A stretch of DNA of 35,781 nt from Akkermansia muciniphila (GCA_945861535.1 CAMAUZ010000079.1:1-35781), one strand, 5' to 3'. Positions 16,726 through 27,529 are shown, counted from the stretch's first letter. Made by a program: numbers and translations. The notes: generated by a model not told the origin, from the letters alone.

Positions 16726-19158
16726 GTGCTCCGGGTTCCCATTGTGATGATTGCCTGCCTTTGTTGGGCGGTGCTGGCGGGCGCGGCGGAAACCGCGCCG
16801 CGCGTGCGCAATGCGGCGCTGGGGTTCAGCGGGCAGTTTCGCAACCGGCATTGGGTGCCGTTGGTGGTGGATGTTGAGAATCCCGGGCCGGCGCGGACGG
16901 GGTTGCTGGTGGTGGAATCACAGGGGCATGTCTCGCAGCAGACGGTGGTTTTTTCGCGGCCGGTTTTTCTGCCGGCCAATGCGTATCGGCGGTTTGAATT
17001 TCCCATCCGGCCGGATGCCAGGCCGCGGCTCAATCCGGGCAAGGTGCAGTTTGAAAAGGTTGCGCAGGTGCGGCTGACGGACGGCGCGTTTCAGGAATGG
17101 TCGAAGACGGATGTGGTGGGGTCGGTGGTGGCGGAGGATACGTTTTTCACGCTGGTGATTGATACGCGTTTCATTGGTTATCACCCGTTGCGCGAGGGAG
17201 TGGTCGGGCCGGAGAAGCGGCCGTTGGCGCGGGCGACGCTGCCGGTGCGGAATTTTCCGCGGCGGCCGATTGATCTCTCGGGCTTCGACGCGGTGGTGAT
17301 CGGGGACATGGGGGAGACGGATTTTACGCCGCTGCAGGTGCGCGCGTTGCGTGAATGGGTGCGGCTGGGCGGGCAGTTGTTCGTGTTGCCGTCGATCCTG
17401 CCGGCGCTCAGTCCGGCGCTGGCGGAGCTGCTGCCGGCGGGCTTTTTCTCGACGAACGCGGTGGAGACATTGCCGGCGATTGCGCCGGGGTTTGTGTTCA
17501 CCAATGGCGTCACGTTTGCCCGGATGGTCGTGCGCGAGGGGACGGGCGCGGTGGTCGAGGCGGGCGCGCGGGAGCGGCCGCTGATCGTGTCGCGGAGCGA
17601 GGGGACGGGACGGGTGACGGCGCTGGCGTTTGATGCGGGGCAGGAATCGTTTGCGATGTGGCCGGGGGCGGGGCGGTTCTGGTGCGAGCGGTTCGCGGCG
17701 GTGCCGCAGTTTTTTCATCATGCGGACCGGCTGCTGGCGCGCGCGCCGGCGGTCGAGCGGATTTTGTCGAGCCTGGCGGGGATGAAGGTGCTGGGGCGCG
17801 GCGCGCTGGTGGTTTATCTCGGCGCGGTGCTGGTGGTGTTGCTGGGGACGATTGCGGCATTTCGGTTCACGCGCGTGCCGGAGTGGGGCTGGCCGGTGGC
17901 GGTGGTGCTGGCGCTGGCGGGCGGCGGCGGCGCCGTGGTGGCCGCGGCGGCGTGGAAATCGCAGCCGCAGCCTTTTTTGAACGAGGTGTTCGTGGCGACG
18001 GCGGAGAGCGGCGGGGAGAGTGGGCGGGTGCAGGCGGCGCTCGGATTGTTCGCACCGAAGGAGACGAAATTCTCCGTGCGGCTGCCGGCGGACACGGGGT
18101 CGCTCGCGCCGTCGAAGAGCTTGTTGTCGCCGCCGGAGCAACTGCGGTTTTCGTTCGAGGAAACACTGGCGGTGACGAATCTCGCGGTGCGCGCGGATGA
18201 TCTGCGGCTGGTGTTCGGGCGCGCGCCGGTGGTCGAGACGCCGATGCCAACGGTCGCGGTGCGGATCGGCGCGGAGGGGTTGGCGGTGGTGGTGACGAAT
18301 CGCGCGGCGACGCGGCTGACGGGGGCGTTTCTGAAATTCAACCGACTGCTGGTGCCGCTGGGGGACATTGCGAAAGGGGCGCGCAGCGAGCGTTCGGGCG
18401 TTCAGAAAAACGCGGGCGAGACGGCGACAGATCTGGTGCGTAGCGCGCAGCAGGTGCAGCGGGATCAACTGCGCGAGGTGTTTTTTCCCGAGCCGGTGTA
18501 TGTCGGCGACCGGACGTGGGCGGCGGAGGAGCGGCGGTTTCAAAAAATGATGCGGGGCCGGGAGCCGTTGCCGGTGCTGTTCAGTTGGAGCGATCAGCCG
18601 ACGTTCCCGATTGCGCAGATCGAGCCGGCGGTCGCGCGGCGGGCGCTGGGGCTGTGGGCGGTGGCGGCGACGGTGGAGTATGCGGGCGGCAGGGTTTTCT
18701 TTCCGGCGGGTTCGCTGCCGTTGCAGGTGCGGAATCAGGGCGCGCTGCCGTTCGAGCGGGGCGAGGGGTGTTTCGCCAGCGCGCGGCCGGGATTGATCGT
18801 GGTGGAGTTTTCGCTGCCGCCGGGTTGCCCGCCGGTGCAGGCGGACGAGGTGACGGTGACGATGGGTTTTCGCGGCACGGCATTTTTCCCCGAGGTCTTC
18901 GTGGGCGATGGGGAGCTGGAGGTCGGGGAGGAGACGGAGCGCGCGCTGACGCGCTGGACGAAGGTCGCGGGGACCGGTGGCGTGTGGCGGATGACGGATC
19001 TGGCGCGGGTTTGGGGAGCGTCGTCGCGGAAGCTGTTGGTCGCGGTGCGGATTGCGCACACGGAGGAAGGGCGGAGACTGACGGCCAATTCGACAGCCAA
19101 TTTTCATCTGTGGCAGGTGCGCGAGCTGGATTTGGAACTCAAAGGAACTGTTCGATGA
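16726..19158 (+). CDS. exported membrane protein with GATase-like segment, first gene of an ABC-2 transporter operon
   Basis: The 810-residue protein is not assigned to a named family. From the GTG at 16726, residues 1-21 make a good signal peptide (VPIVMIACLCWAVLAGAAE); the ATG at 16747 would shorten it. A beta-rich extracytoplasmic segment follows (RNRHWVPLVVDVENPG). Residues about 185-225 (FDAVVIGDMGE, then ALREWVRLGGQLFVLPS) resemble the class I glutamine-amidotransferase-like fold of GldG/DUF4350-type proteins. No catalytic Cys is apparent there. Two membrane helices lie at about 358-383 and 388-412, and a large second extracytoplasmic half runs to the C-terminus. Its stop overlaps the ATPase start (ATGA), implying coupled translation. 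By analogy with gliding or auxiliary ABC systems it may be the extracytoplasmic partner of the transporter. Codons are strikingly G-ending. Confidence 0.8.
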   Translation: MLRVPIVMIACLCWAVLAGAAETAPRVRNAALGFSGQFRNRHWVPLVVDVENPGPARTGLLVVESQGHVSQQTVVFSRPVFLPANAYRRFEFPIRPDARPRLNPGKVQFEKVAQVRLTDGAFQEWSKTDVVGSVVAEDTFFTLVIDTRFIGYHPLREGVVGPEKRPLARATLPVRNFPRRPIDLSGFDAVVIGDMGETDFTPLQVRALREWVRLGGQLFVLPSILPALSPALAELLPAGFFSTNAVETLPAIAPGFVFTNGVTFARMVVREGTGAVVEAGARERPLIVSRSEGTGRVTALAFDAGQESFAMWPGAGRFWCERFAAVPQFFHHADRLLARAPAVERILSSLAGMKVLGRGALVVYLGAVLVVLLGTIAAFRFTRVPEWGWPVAVVLALAGGGGAVVAAAAWKSQPQPFLNEVFVATAESGGESGRVQAALGLFAPKETKFSVRLPADTGSLAPSKSLLSPPEQLRFSFEETLAVTNLAVRADDLRLVFGRAPVVETPMPTVAVRIGAEGLAVVVTNRAATRLTGAFLKFNRLLVPLGDIAKGARSERSGVQKNAGETATDLVRSAQQVQRDQLREVFFPEPVYVGDRTWAAEERRFQKMMRGREPLPVLFSWSDQPTFPIAQIEPAVARRALGLWAVAATVEYAGGRVFFPAGSLPLQVRNQGALPFERGEGCFASARPGLIVVEFSLPPGCPPVQADEVTVTMGFRGTAFFPEVFVGDGELEVGEETERALTRWTKVAGTGGVWRMTDLARVWGASSRKLLVAVRIAHTEEGRRLTANSTANFHLWQVRELDLELKGTVR

Positions 19159-20117
19159 TTGCGACGCAGGAACTCACCAAGAAATACCAGGACGTGCTCG
19201 CCCTGGATCATCTCAACCTCGTGGTCGAGGCGGGGGAAATCTTCGGCTACATCGGACCCAATGGCGCGGGCAAGACGACGACGATCCGCATTTTGTCGGG
19301 CTTGATGCGACCGACCAGCGGGCAGGCGACGGTGGCCGGCGTGGATGTCGTGCGGCATCCGCAGGAGGCGAAGAAGGTCGTCGGGTACATGCCGGACATC
19401 TTCGGGGTCTATCAGGGGATGCGCGTGTGGGAGTATCTGGATTTCTTTGGCGCGGCGTATCGGATGCCGCGCGTCGAGCGCAAGGCGCGGATCGAGGAAG
19501 TGCTGGCAATCACGGGCACGGATGAGATGCGGGATTATTTTGTGGATTCGCTGTCGCGCGGGATGCAGCAGCGCGTGGGTATTGCGCGCGCGATGATTCA
19601 CAATCCGCAGGTGTTGTTTCTCGATGAGCCGACGTCGGGGCTGGACCCGCGGGCGCGGATCGAGATGCGGCAGTTGCTGCGGCGGTTGAAGGAGATGGGG
19701 AAGACGATTCTCGTGTCGTCGCACATCCTGCCGGAGCTGGCGTCGATTTGTGATCGCATCGGGATTCTCGAACAGGCGCGGCTGCTGGTGTGCGACCGGA
19801 TGGAAGCGGTGGTGAAGCAGATCGAGCAGCGGCGGATGATCGACATCGAGATGTTGCACGACGCGGAGACGGCGGCGGGGTTGCTGGCGCAGCGGTTTCC
19901 CGCGCCGAAGCTCGAGATCAAGGAGACGCTGGGGAAGCTGATCCGGCTGTCGTTCGAGGGCGAGGATGCGGAGATCGCGGGGCTGCTCGGGTATCTGGTC
20001 GAGCAAGGGCAGGCGGTGCTGTGGTATCGCGAGGTGCCGCTGGATCTGGAGCATGTGTACATGAAGGTGACGACGCAGGCGAAGGCGGGGAAACGGAGGG
20101 CCAACGATGCCGAGTAA
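19155..20117 (+). CDS. ABC transporter ATP-binding protein
   Basis: The 320-residue ATPase belongs to the ABC-2 export (NatA/GldA-like) group. Walker A is GPNGAGKTT (residues 34-42), the signature is LSRGMQQR (133-140), Walker B is VLFLDEPTSGLD (153-164) and the switch His is H190 in VSSH. The Q-loop glutamine is replaced (VGYMPDIFG), as is common in this group. Residues beyond 220 form the usual regulatory C-terminal domain. The ATG overlaps the preceding stop by 4 bp and is preceded by AAAGGA at good spacing. It would energise the double permease encoded after the 147-bp palindromic element. The substrate is unknown. Confidence 0.93.
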   Translation: MIATQELTKKYQDVLALDHLNLVVEAGEIFGYIGPNGAGKTTTIRILSGLMRPTSGQATVAGVDVVRHPQEAKKVVGYMPDIFGVYQGMRVWEYLDFFGAAYRMPRVERKARIEEVLAITGTDEMRDYFVDSLSRGMQQRVGIARAMIHNPQVLFLDEPTSGLDPRARIEMRQLLRRLKEMGKTILVSSHILPELASICDRIGILEQARLLVCDRMEAVVKQIEQRRMIDIEMLHDAETAAGLLAQRFPAPKLEIKETLGKLIRLSFEGEDAEIAGLLGYLVEQGQAVLWYREVPLDLEHVYMKVTTQAKAGKRRANDAE

Positions 20118-20138
20118 ATCCGCACGCCGAAACGCAAC

Positions 20139-20285
20139 GGGGAGCGCACGCCGCTGGCGTGCCGGTTTGGGCGGCCCGCCCAAACCGTCGTTCCCCAGTC
20201 TGCCTTTTCTCCGGCGGGTGAAGGTTGGTGGAACGAGGTTTTCGGCGGGCCGCCGAAAACTGCACGCCAGCGGCGTGCGCTCCCC
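20139..20285. repeat. 147-bp palindromic element with perfect 24-bp terminal inverted repeats, inside the ABC operon
   Basis: The ends are perfect inverted copies over 24 bp: the left starts GGGGAGCGCACGCCGCTGGC at 20139 and the right ends GCCAGCGGCGTGCGCTCCCC at 20285. Directly inside each arm lies another palindrome, CGGTTTGGGCGG and its complement (20163-20187) and GTTTTCGGCGG and its complement (20238-20260). No target duplication is obvious. It fills most of the 245-bp gap between ATPase and permease and would form strong mRNA hairpins. Confidence 0.92.
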
Positions 20286-20362
20286 GGGGCGCGGCGGGTG
20301 CGCGTCCGACTCCTCACGTCAGCGGCTACGGGGGCGGGAGTTTTTTCACCAATCACAGCGCC

Positions 20363-22000
20363 ATGAGTAATCCGATTTTGCGGCGGGAGTTAAAGTTTGC
20401 GCTGCGCGCGCCGGTGACGCTGGGGCTGGCGGCGATGTATCTGGGCGTGCTGGCGCTGCTGTTGTGGTGGATGTGGCCGCAGGAGGGGATTTTCTCGATG
20501 GCGGCGCGGTCGTCGCGGTCGCTGCTGCTGGTGTTCAGCGTGGCGCAGTTGCTCCTGGCGATGCTGTATGCGCCGGCGTTTGCGGCGACGGCGATCACGT
20601 CGGAGAAGGAGCGGAACACGTACGACATGCTGTTCGCCACGTTGCTGCGACCGGGCGAGATCGCGGTGGGCAAGCTGGGGTCGTCGATTCTGGCGCTGCT
20701 GATTTTTGTGGCGCTGTCGGTGCCGTTGTTCGCGGCGTGTTTTTTTCTCGGGGCGGTTTCGGTACGCGAGGCGGCGGTGATTTATCTGATCACGGCGGCG
20801 AGCAGCGTGCTGTTCGGGCTGCTGGGGCTGGCGGTGAGTTCGGTGGCGCGGAGTTCGCACACGGCGCTGGTGAGCACGTATCTGCTGCTGCTGCTGGTGA
20901 ACGCGGGGCCGTGGGTGCCGTATCTGCTGCTCCAGCAGAAACCGTGGGCGGCGGAGTTTATTTACCAGGTGCGGGCGGTCAGTCCGCTGGCGGCGATGGC
21001 GTCGGTGGTGATCCCGGCGTTTCAACCGGTAGGCGCGTGGCAGGGGTATCTCGGGTTTTGCGCGGTGGGTTCGGCGGTGCTGCTGAGTTTCGTGGTGGGC
21101 CGTGTTTACTGGGCGGGGCAGCGGAACACGCGGCGGCACGGGCGCGCGATTGACGACGCCGGTGAGTTGATGAAGCGCAAGCTGCAGTTCCCGTTTTACC
21201 TGATCGATCCGATGCGCCGGAAAGGGAACATCCCGGACTGGCTGAATCCGATGTTCGCCAAGGAACTGCGCAGCCAGGCTTTCGGGGGCGGGGTGTGGAT
21301 TTTCCGCAGCGCCTACGCGTGCTTCGGCCTGTCGATGTTGCTGATGGTCGGGGCGGTGGGGAATCTCGTGGGACCGACGCCGAATCTGATTCGCTCGGTG
21401 GCGCTGGTGTTTCAGCTTGGTCTGATCGTGCTGATCGTGCCGTCGCTGACGGCGGGCGCGATCACGCAGGAACGCGAGCGCGGGAGCATGGAGCTGCTGC
21501 GGTTGTCGCGGCTCGGGGCGTTTTCGTTTCTCGTGGGGAAGGTGGCGGTGGCGATGTTGTTCGTGGCGTTCCTGATCCTAGGCGCGCTGCCGGGATGGTT
21601 CGCGCTGCATTATCTCGAAATCAACACGCTGAAGGAAATTTTGATCGCGTGGGCGGTGATCGGGACGGCGATTGCGCTGTCGCTGACGACGGGGTTGTTC
21701 AGTTCGGCGGTTGCGCCGCGCACGCCGGTGGCGACGGCGCTGGCCTACGGGCTGATGTTCGCGGTGGCGGTGGTGACGCTGCTGCCGCTGCTGGCGGCGG
21801 ATCAGATGTCGGTCCGGTTGCGCGAACTGGTGTTCACGGTGAACCCGTTTGTCGCGGCCTTGCAGGTGCTGACGCGCGGGGTGTTCGAGGACATTGGCGA
21901 GTTGTGGCGGCCGCATTTGAAGTTCGCCGGAGCCACGGCCGGGGTGTTTTTGCTCGTCGCGTATCTGCGACTGCGCCGGATGTTGTTGCCGCAAAAATGA
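20363..22000 (+). CDS. ABC-2 type permease, two fused permease halves
   Basis: The 545-residue polytopic protein has about twelve hydrophobic segments. Each half carries the ABC-2 cytoplasmic signature: AITSEKERNTYDMLFATLL near residue 76 and AITQERERGSMELLRLSRL near residue 366. A cytoplasmic linker (GQRNTRRHGR, then PMRRKGNIPDWLNPMFAKEL) joins the halves, and the second half restarts with the same MFAKELR-type opening as the N-terminal NPILRRELKFALR. This indicates an internal duplication giving a single-chain transmembrane unit for the preceding ATPase. The ATG at 20363 follows the palindromic element; the ribosome site is weak. Its stop overlaps the next small frame (ATGA at 21997). Confidence 0.9.
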   Translation: MSNPILRRELKFALRAPVTLGLAAMYLGVLALLLWWMWPQEGIFSMAARSSRSLLLVFSVAQLLLAMLYAPAFAATAITSEKERNTYDMLFATLLRPGEIAVGKLGSSILALLIFVALSVPLFAACFFLGAVSVREAAVIYLITAASSVLFGLLGLAVSSVARSSHTALVSTYLLLLLVNAGPWVPYLLLQQKPWAAEFIYQVRAVSPLAAMASVVIPAFQPVGAWQGYLGFCAVGSAVLLSFVVGRVYWAGQRNTRRHGRAIDDAGELMKRKLQFPFYLIDPMRRKGNIPDWLNPMFAKELRSQAFGGGVWIFRSAYACFGLSMLLMVGAVGNLVGPTPNLIRSVALVFQLGLIVLIVPSLTAGAITQERERGSMELLRLSRLGAFSFLVGKVAVAMLFVAFLILGALPGWFALHYLEINTLKEILIAWAVIGTAIALSLTTGLFSSAVAPRTPVATALAYGLMFAVAVVTLLPLLAADQMSVRLRELVFTVNPFVAALQVLTRGVFEDIGELWRPHLKFAGATAGVFLLVAYLRLRRMLLPQK

Positions 22001-22161
22001 GGACGCAGCCACAAACGGGGAACGAGGTGCAAGCGGACGCGGCTGCGGGCGGCGGGGTGTTCGCGTCGTGGCTGGAGGTTCGGGCGGCGAGACGCCGCCG
22101 AACTCGCAGGCGAGGACGCCTGCGGTACGTGGGGCGACGCGCGGAGTTGCAAGCGATATGA
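21997..22161 (+). CDS. small Arg-rich hypothetical reading frame, possibly a translational bridge
   Basis: The 54-codon frame starts at an ATG overlapping the permease stop (ATGA) and ends in a TGA overlapping the HEAT-gene ATG (again ATGA). It would thus couple translation of its neighbours. Its C-terminal half (ARRRRTRRRGRLRYVGRR) is encoded by a palindromic repeat arm at 22078-22124, so it resembles no family and may be an accident of repeat insertion. Expression is possible; a protein function is not supported. Confidence 0.3.
   Translation: MRTQPQTGNEVQADAAAGGGVFASWLEVRAARRRRTRRRGRLRYVGRRAELQAI
22078..22124. repeat. solo palindromic repeat arm before the HEAT gene
   Basis: Two consecutive palindromes: GTTCGGGCGGCGAGACGCCG, closing in CCGAAC, then CGCAGGCG-AGGA-CGCCTGCG with an 8-bp stem. 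The paired-hairpin layout is the same as in the other repeat arms of this window, with a different sequence. It explains the Arg-rich small frame and a spurious N-terminal extension of the HEAT gene to 22068. Confidence 0.8.
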
Positions 22162-23666
22162 CAAATCTTCTCCAAGTGCTCACGGTCTGGACGCCGCTGG
22201 TGATGCATCCGATGAAGGATGCGGCGTCGCATGATTTGCTGCGGGGGGTGCTCGCGGAGCCGGATCCCGTCGTGCGCGAGCGGGCGCTCGAGGCGCTGGC
22301 ATTGGCCAAAAGCCCGGCGGACATCGTGCTGGTGCGGAAGCTGCGCGACGCGCCGTTCGAGGCGACGCGGCAGCAGGCGGCGCGGACGGCGGTGGCGTTG
22401 GGCGAGCCGCTGGGTTCGCGCGAGGCCGCGACGGCGGCAGTGACGCGGCGGATGGTGCCGGTGGCGGGCGGGCCGACGTTGGCGGGCGCGGTGCGCAGCG
22501 GAGATGTGGTGGGAATTGCAGGGGCGTTGCGGCGGCTGGACGCGGCGGAGATTGGCGGCAGTGCGGCGGCGGTTTTGGCGCTACTCGAGCACGCGGAGAT
22601 CGTGGTGCAGGAGGAGGCGGTGCGCGCGGTGCAACGGGGGCTGCTGGTGCAGGCGGGGCCGAAGCTTTTGCAGAAACTGGCTGGTGCCGACGAGGCGTTG
22701 CGTCGCGCGAGCGCCGAGGCGTTGGGCGCGATGGCGACGAAAGTGGCGGGGGCCGAAACCATCGCAGCGGTCGTGAGGCGGATGGAGGTCGAGGAGAGTT
22801 CGCTGGTGCGGCAGGCCGCGGGGCAGGTGCTAGTCGCGCGGCACGACGAGGCGTCGCTGGCGGCGTTGCGGAAGCTTTTGAACCACGCGCGCGGCGTGAC
22901 GCGGCAGGCGGCCGCGCAGGCATGGGGCGCGTGGGGGGATGCGGAACTGGCGCGGGAGATTGAGCCATTGCTCGGCGATTCCGCGGACCTCGTGGCGCGC
23001 ACGGCGGCGGAGTCGCTGGGGCAGCTCAAGCATCCGGCGTCGAAGGCTCAGTTGATCGCGGCGCTGCCGGGGCGGTCGCCGTTCGTGCAGGAAAAGATCG
23101 CGTGGGCGCTGGGGGAGTTGCGGGCGGCGGAAGCAATCGGCGCGTTGACGAAATTGCTCGGGACGACGCAGGAGACGTTGAAGGTGGAGGTAATTCAGGC
23201 GCTGGGAAAAACCGGGGACACGGCCGCGCTGCCGCCGCTGCGGCAGGTGCTGGCGTCGATCTCGGTGATGCACCTGCTGCCGCGAACGCGCGTGGCGGCG
23301 CTGGAGGCGTTGCTTGAGGCGAAGGACAAGCTGTCGCTGCCGCGGGCGAGCGCGTTGGTGACGGACTTGGTGGTGCCGCCGCCGCCGGGGGGCGGGCCGA
23401 GCCACGACGACAATTCGGTACGCGTGGCAGCGCTGCGGTTTCTCGCAGCGCTCGGCGACAAGAACACAGGAGTCGCGTTGCAGGCGGCGTTCAAATACAT
23501 GGCGCCGCGCGATATTCGGCCGGCGGTGGCGGAAACGTACACACGGCTGTTGGGGCGGACTTATGTGCCGCTGCCGGATGAGGATTCGCGGGGGTATTTT
23601 GTGGAGAGCTTGGCGATTCGCGAGCGAGTGGAGTTGCCGGTGCCGGGGGTGAGGGTACAGCCGTAA
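22158..23666 (+). CDS. HEAT-repeat protein
   Basis: The 502-residue protein is made mostly of helical pairs of the HEAT/PBS-lyase type, for example DPVVRERALEALALAKSPAD, ESSLVRQAAGQVLVARHDEA, SPFVQEKIAWALGELRAAEA and ETLKVEVIQALGKTGDTAAL. Around ten units can be counted by eye. Such solenoids bind proteins and have no enzymatic residues. The C-terminus (MAPRDIRPAVAETYTRLLGRTYVPLP, interrupted) is not a repeat. The ATG at 22158 was chosen because upstream in-frame codons derive from a palindromic repeat; the N-terminus MTNLLQVLTVWTPLVMHP is only weakly hydrophobic. As the last gene of the ABC operon it may be a cytosolic scaffold for the transporter, which is inferred from position only. Confidence 0.83.
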   Translation: MTNLLQVLTVWTPLVMHPMKDAASHDLLRGVLAEPDPVVRERALEALALAKSPADIVLVRKLRDAPFEATRQQAARTAVALGEPLGSREAATAAVTRRMVPVAGGPTLAGAVRSGDVVGIAGALRRLDAAEIGGSAAAVLALLEHAEIVVQEEAVRAVQRGLLVQAGPKLLQKLAGADEALRRASAEALGAMATKVAGAETIAAVVRRMEVEESSLVRQAAGQVLVARHDEASLAALRKLLNHARGVTRQAAAQAWGAWGDAELAREIEPLLGDSADLVARTAAESLGQLKHPASKAQLIAALPGRSPFVQEKIAWALGELRAAEAIGALTKLLGTTQETLKVEVIQALGKTGDTAALPPLRQVLASISVMHLLPRTRVAALEALLEAKDKLSLPRASALVTDLVVPPPPGGGPSHDDNSVRVAALRFLAALGDKNTGVALQAAFKYMAPRDIRPAVAETYTRLLGRTYVPLPDEDSRGYFVESLAIRERVELPVPGVRVQP

Positions 23667-23739
23667 CACAAGGGCGACGTTGGCAGCGAGCGACGGGGTG
23701 CCGATGGGCGCAGGGGAATGGGGCAGGGGAATTTTGGGC

Positions 23740-23807
23740 AAGGGAATGGAGGCAAAGGAATGGGGATGGGGAAACTTTTTTCTTCATTCCTTTGCCTCCA
23801 TTCCTTT
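23740..23807. repeat. long stem-loop after the HEAT gene
   Basis: GAATGGAGGCAAAGGAATG (23744-23762) is perfectly complementary to CATTCCTTTGCCTCCATTC (23785-23803). With mismatches the stem extends a few bases further. The loop includes a T-run (CTTTTTTC). It could terminate or protect the operon transcript, although the U-run lies in the loop and not after the stem. The arms are built from AAAGGAATG-like subrepeats. Confidence 0.75.
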
Positions 23808-24111
23808 GCCAAATCAGGTTTGGAGATTGGGGTTCAAATTCATGTTGGCCGCGAAGCGTTGGACGAGCCGCCGCCGCCGACATGGGGAGAACCCGGGCGC
23901 CGAAACGGCACAGCGTGGTGCAGCGTGCCCGGTCGGCGGACGGCGGAACGTTGGCAGCCAGGTCGGTCGCGCCGGGTGGGAGCGTCCGCCTCCTCACGTC
24001 GGCGGCTACGGGTTCTCGGGTTCCCGTCTCTCCTCCACAACTAATTTGGCTCGCCGGTTCATTCCCCCACAACAAATGGTGTTTTTGAGGGAAAAGAGAT
24101 GGAAATAGAGG

Positions 24112-24140
24112 TTGTTATCGGAACCCCATTTTCGTAGGAT
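24112..24140 (+). promoter_or_regulatory. candidate gyrB promoter
   Basis: TTGTTA (24112-24117), a 17-bp spacer, then TAGGAT (24135-24140). This puts the transcription start near 24147, about 40 nt before the gyrB ATG. Both boxes match consensus at four of six positions, and this is the best-spaced pair in the AT-richer stretch. Confidence 0.35.
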
Positions 24141-24158
24141 TCGTCCACTGTTTTCTGA

Positions 24159-26699
<2,541 letters not shown>

Positions 26700-26715
26700 A
26701 GAATCATGATTGACG

Positions 26716-26739
26716 AATGTAGTCACGCGTGACTACATT
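26716..26739. promoter_or_regulatory. perfect 24-bp palindrome, probable antitoxin operator
   Basis: The core TGTAGTCACGCGTGACTACA (26718-26737) is flanked by AA and TT that extend the perfect dyad to 24 bp. It ends 6 bp before the antitoxin ATG and starts 16 bp after the gyrB stop. Phd/YefM antitoxins bind such dyads to repress their own operon, so autoregulation is the likely role. Binding here is inferred from position. Confidence 0.8.
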
Positions 26740-26745
26740 GGTGCC

Positions 26746-27081
26746 ATGAAGACAATCAAACCGATCAAAGACACGTCATTGCCTCCGCAGGAAACTCCCG
26801 TCCTGCGCGAGATTTCATCCGTGCCGGCCATCGGCCAGGTCATCAGCGTGCGGGCGGCCAAGGCTCATCTGTCGGCGCTGCTCGAACTGGTGGCGGGCGG
26901 ACAGGAAGTCACCATCACCAGCGATGGCGAGCCGAAGGCGGTGCTGTCGCGGGTGGGCCAGCGCGGGGGACGCAAGGTGTTCACCGGAACCTGGGCGCAC
27001 TTGAAGAAGATGCCGCCGTGGCGCGGCGGCCCCACGGCCGAAGAGATCATCCGGGAAGACCGCGATGGGCGGGGATGGTAG
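26746..27081 (+). CDS. Phd/YefM-family antitoxin
   Basis: The 111-residue protein has a disordered N-terminus (KPIKDTSLPPQETPVL). It then has the Phd/YefM core VISVRAAKAHLSALLELVAG, followed by GQEVTITSDGEPKAVLSRV, and a toxin-wrapping C-terminus (GGPTAEEIIREDRDGRGW). It should neutralise the downstream PIN toxin and bind the 24-bp dyad upstream. The ATG at 26746 was chosen; a TTG at 26710 would run through the operator. It ends 4 bp before the toxin ATG at 27086. The pair lies between gyrB and gyrA, an unusual site. Confidence 0.88.
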   Translation: MKTIKPIKDTSLPPQETPVLREISSVPAIGQVISVRAAKAHLSALLELVAGGQEVTITSDGEPKAVLSRVGQRGGRKVFTGTWAHLKKMPPWRGGPTAEEIIREDRDGRGW

Positions 27082-27085
27082 GCGT

Positions 27086-27529
27086 ATGTATCTGGACTCC
27101 TGCATCATCGTCAAATTGCTGGTGACCGAACCGGACAGCGAGTTTTTCGTTCGCTCGCTGGAAGGCCAGCCGGTGGTCACTTCGGAACTGTCTCAAACCG
27201 AGGTTTTCTCGGCGTTGCTCGCTCGCGAGCGCGCCGGGAAAATCACTGCCGCCGACCGGCGCCGGGCGTGGCGGGAATTCGAGCAGCGCATCGCCACCGA
27301 GGAGATTCACATTGAGCCGCTGAATGGAATCGTGCTCCGCAAAGCGAGGCATCTGCTGGAGCACTGCCATCCAAAAGTGCCGCTGCGCACGCTCGACGCC
27401 ATTCACCTCGCGACCGCCGAGCTGTGCCATGATTTTCCGCTAGTCACGACGGATGGCCGCTTGCGCGAAGCCGCGACCATCCTAGGCTACGAACTCCTCC
27501 CACCGGCTGAGACCCATTCGGCCAACTGA
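27086..27529 (+). CDS. PIN-domain (VapC-type) toxin
   Basis: The 147-residue protein is a probable Mg-dependent RNase of a type II toxin-antitoxin pair. The acidic PIN residues are all visible: the first Asp in MYLDSCIIVKLL, Glu in TSELSQTEVFSAL, Asp in RTLDAIHLATAEL and Asp in VTTDGRLREAATILG. The length fits the family. The ATG at 27086 follows the antitoxin stop by 4 bp; an earlier ATG at 27065 would overlap the antitoxin by 17 bp and add seven residues of no known value. gyrA starts 12 bp after its stop, so gyrA transcription may depend on read-through of this pair. Confidence 0.9.
   Translation: MYLDSCIIVKLLVTEPDSEFFVRSLEGQPVVTSELSQTEVFSALLARERAGKITAADRRRAWREFEQRIATEEIHIEPLNGIVLRKARHLLEHCHPKVPLRTLDAIHLATAELCHDFPLVTTDGRLREAATILGYELLPPAETHSAN

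Noticed and set aside
16918-19107. 729-codon minus-strand Arg/His/Pro-rich frame
   Set aside because: Shadow of the 810-residue membrane protein gene; composition is typical of antisense GC-rich DNA.
22068-22157. N-terminal extension of the HEAT gene
   Set aside because: Encoded by a palindromic repeat arm; the ATG at 22158 overlaps the preceding stop in the usual coupled way.
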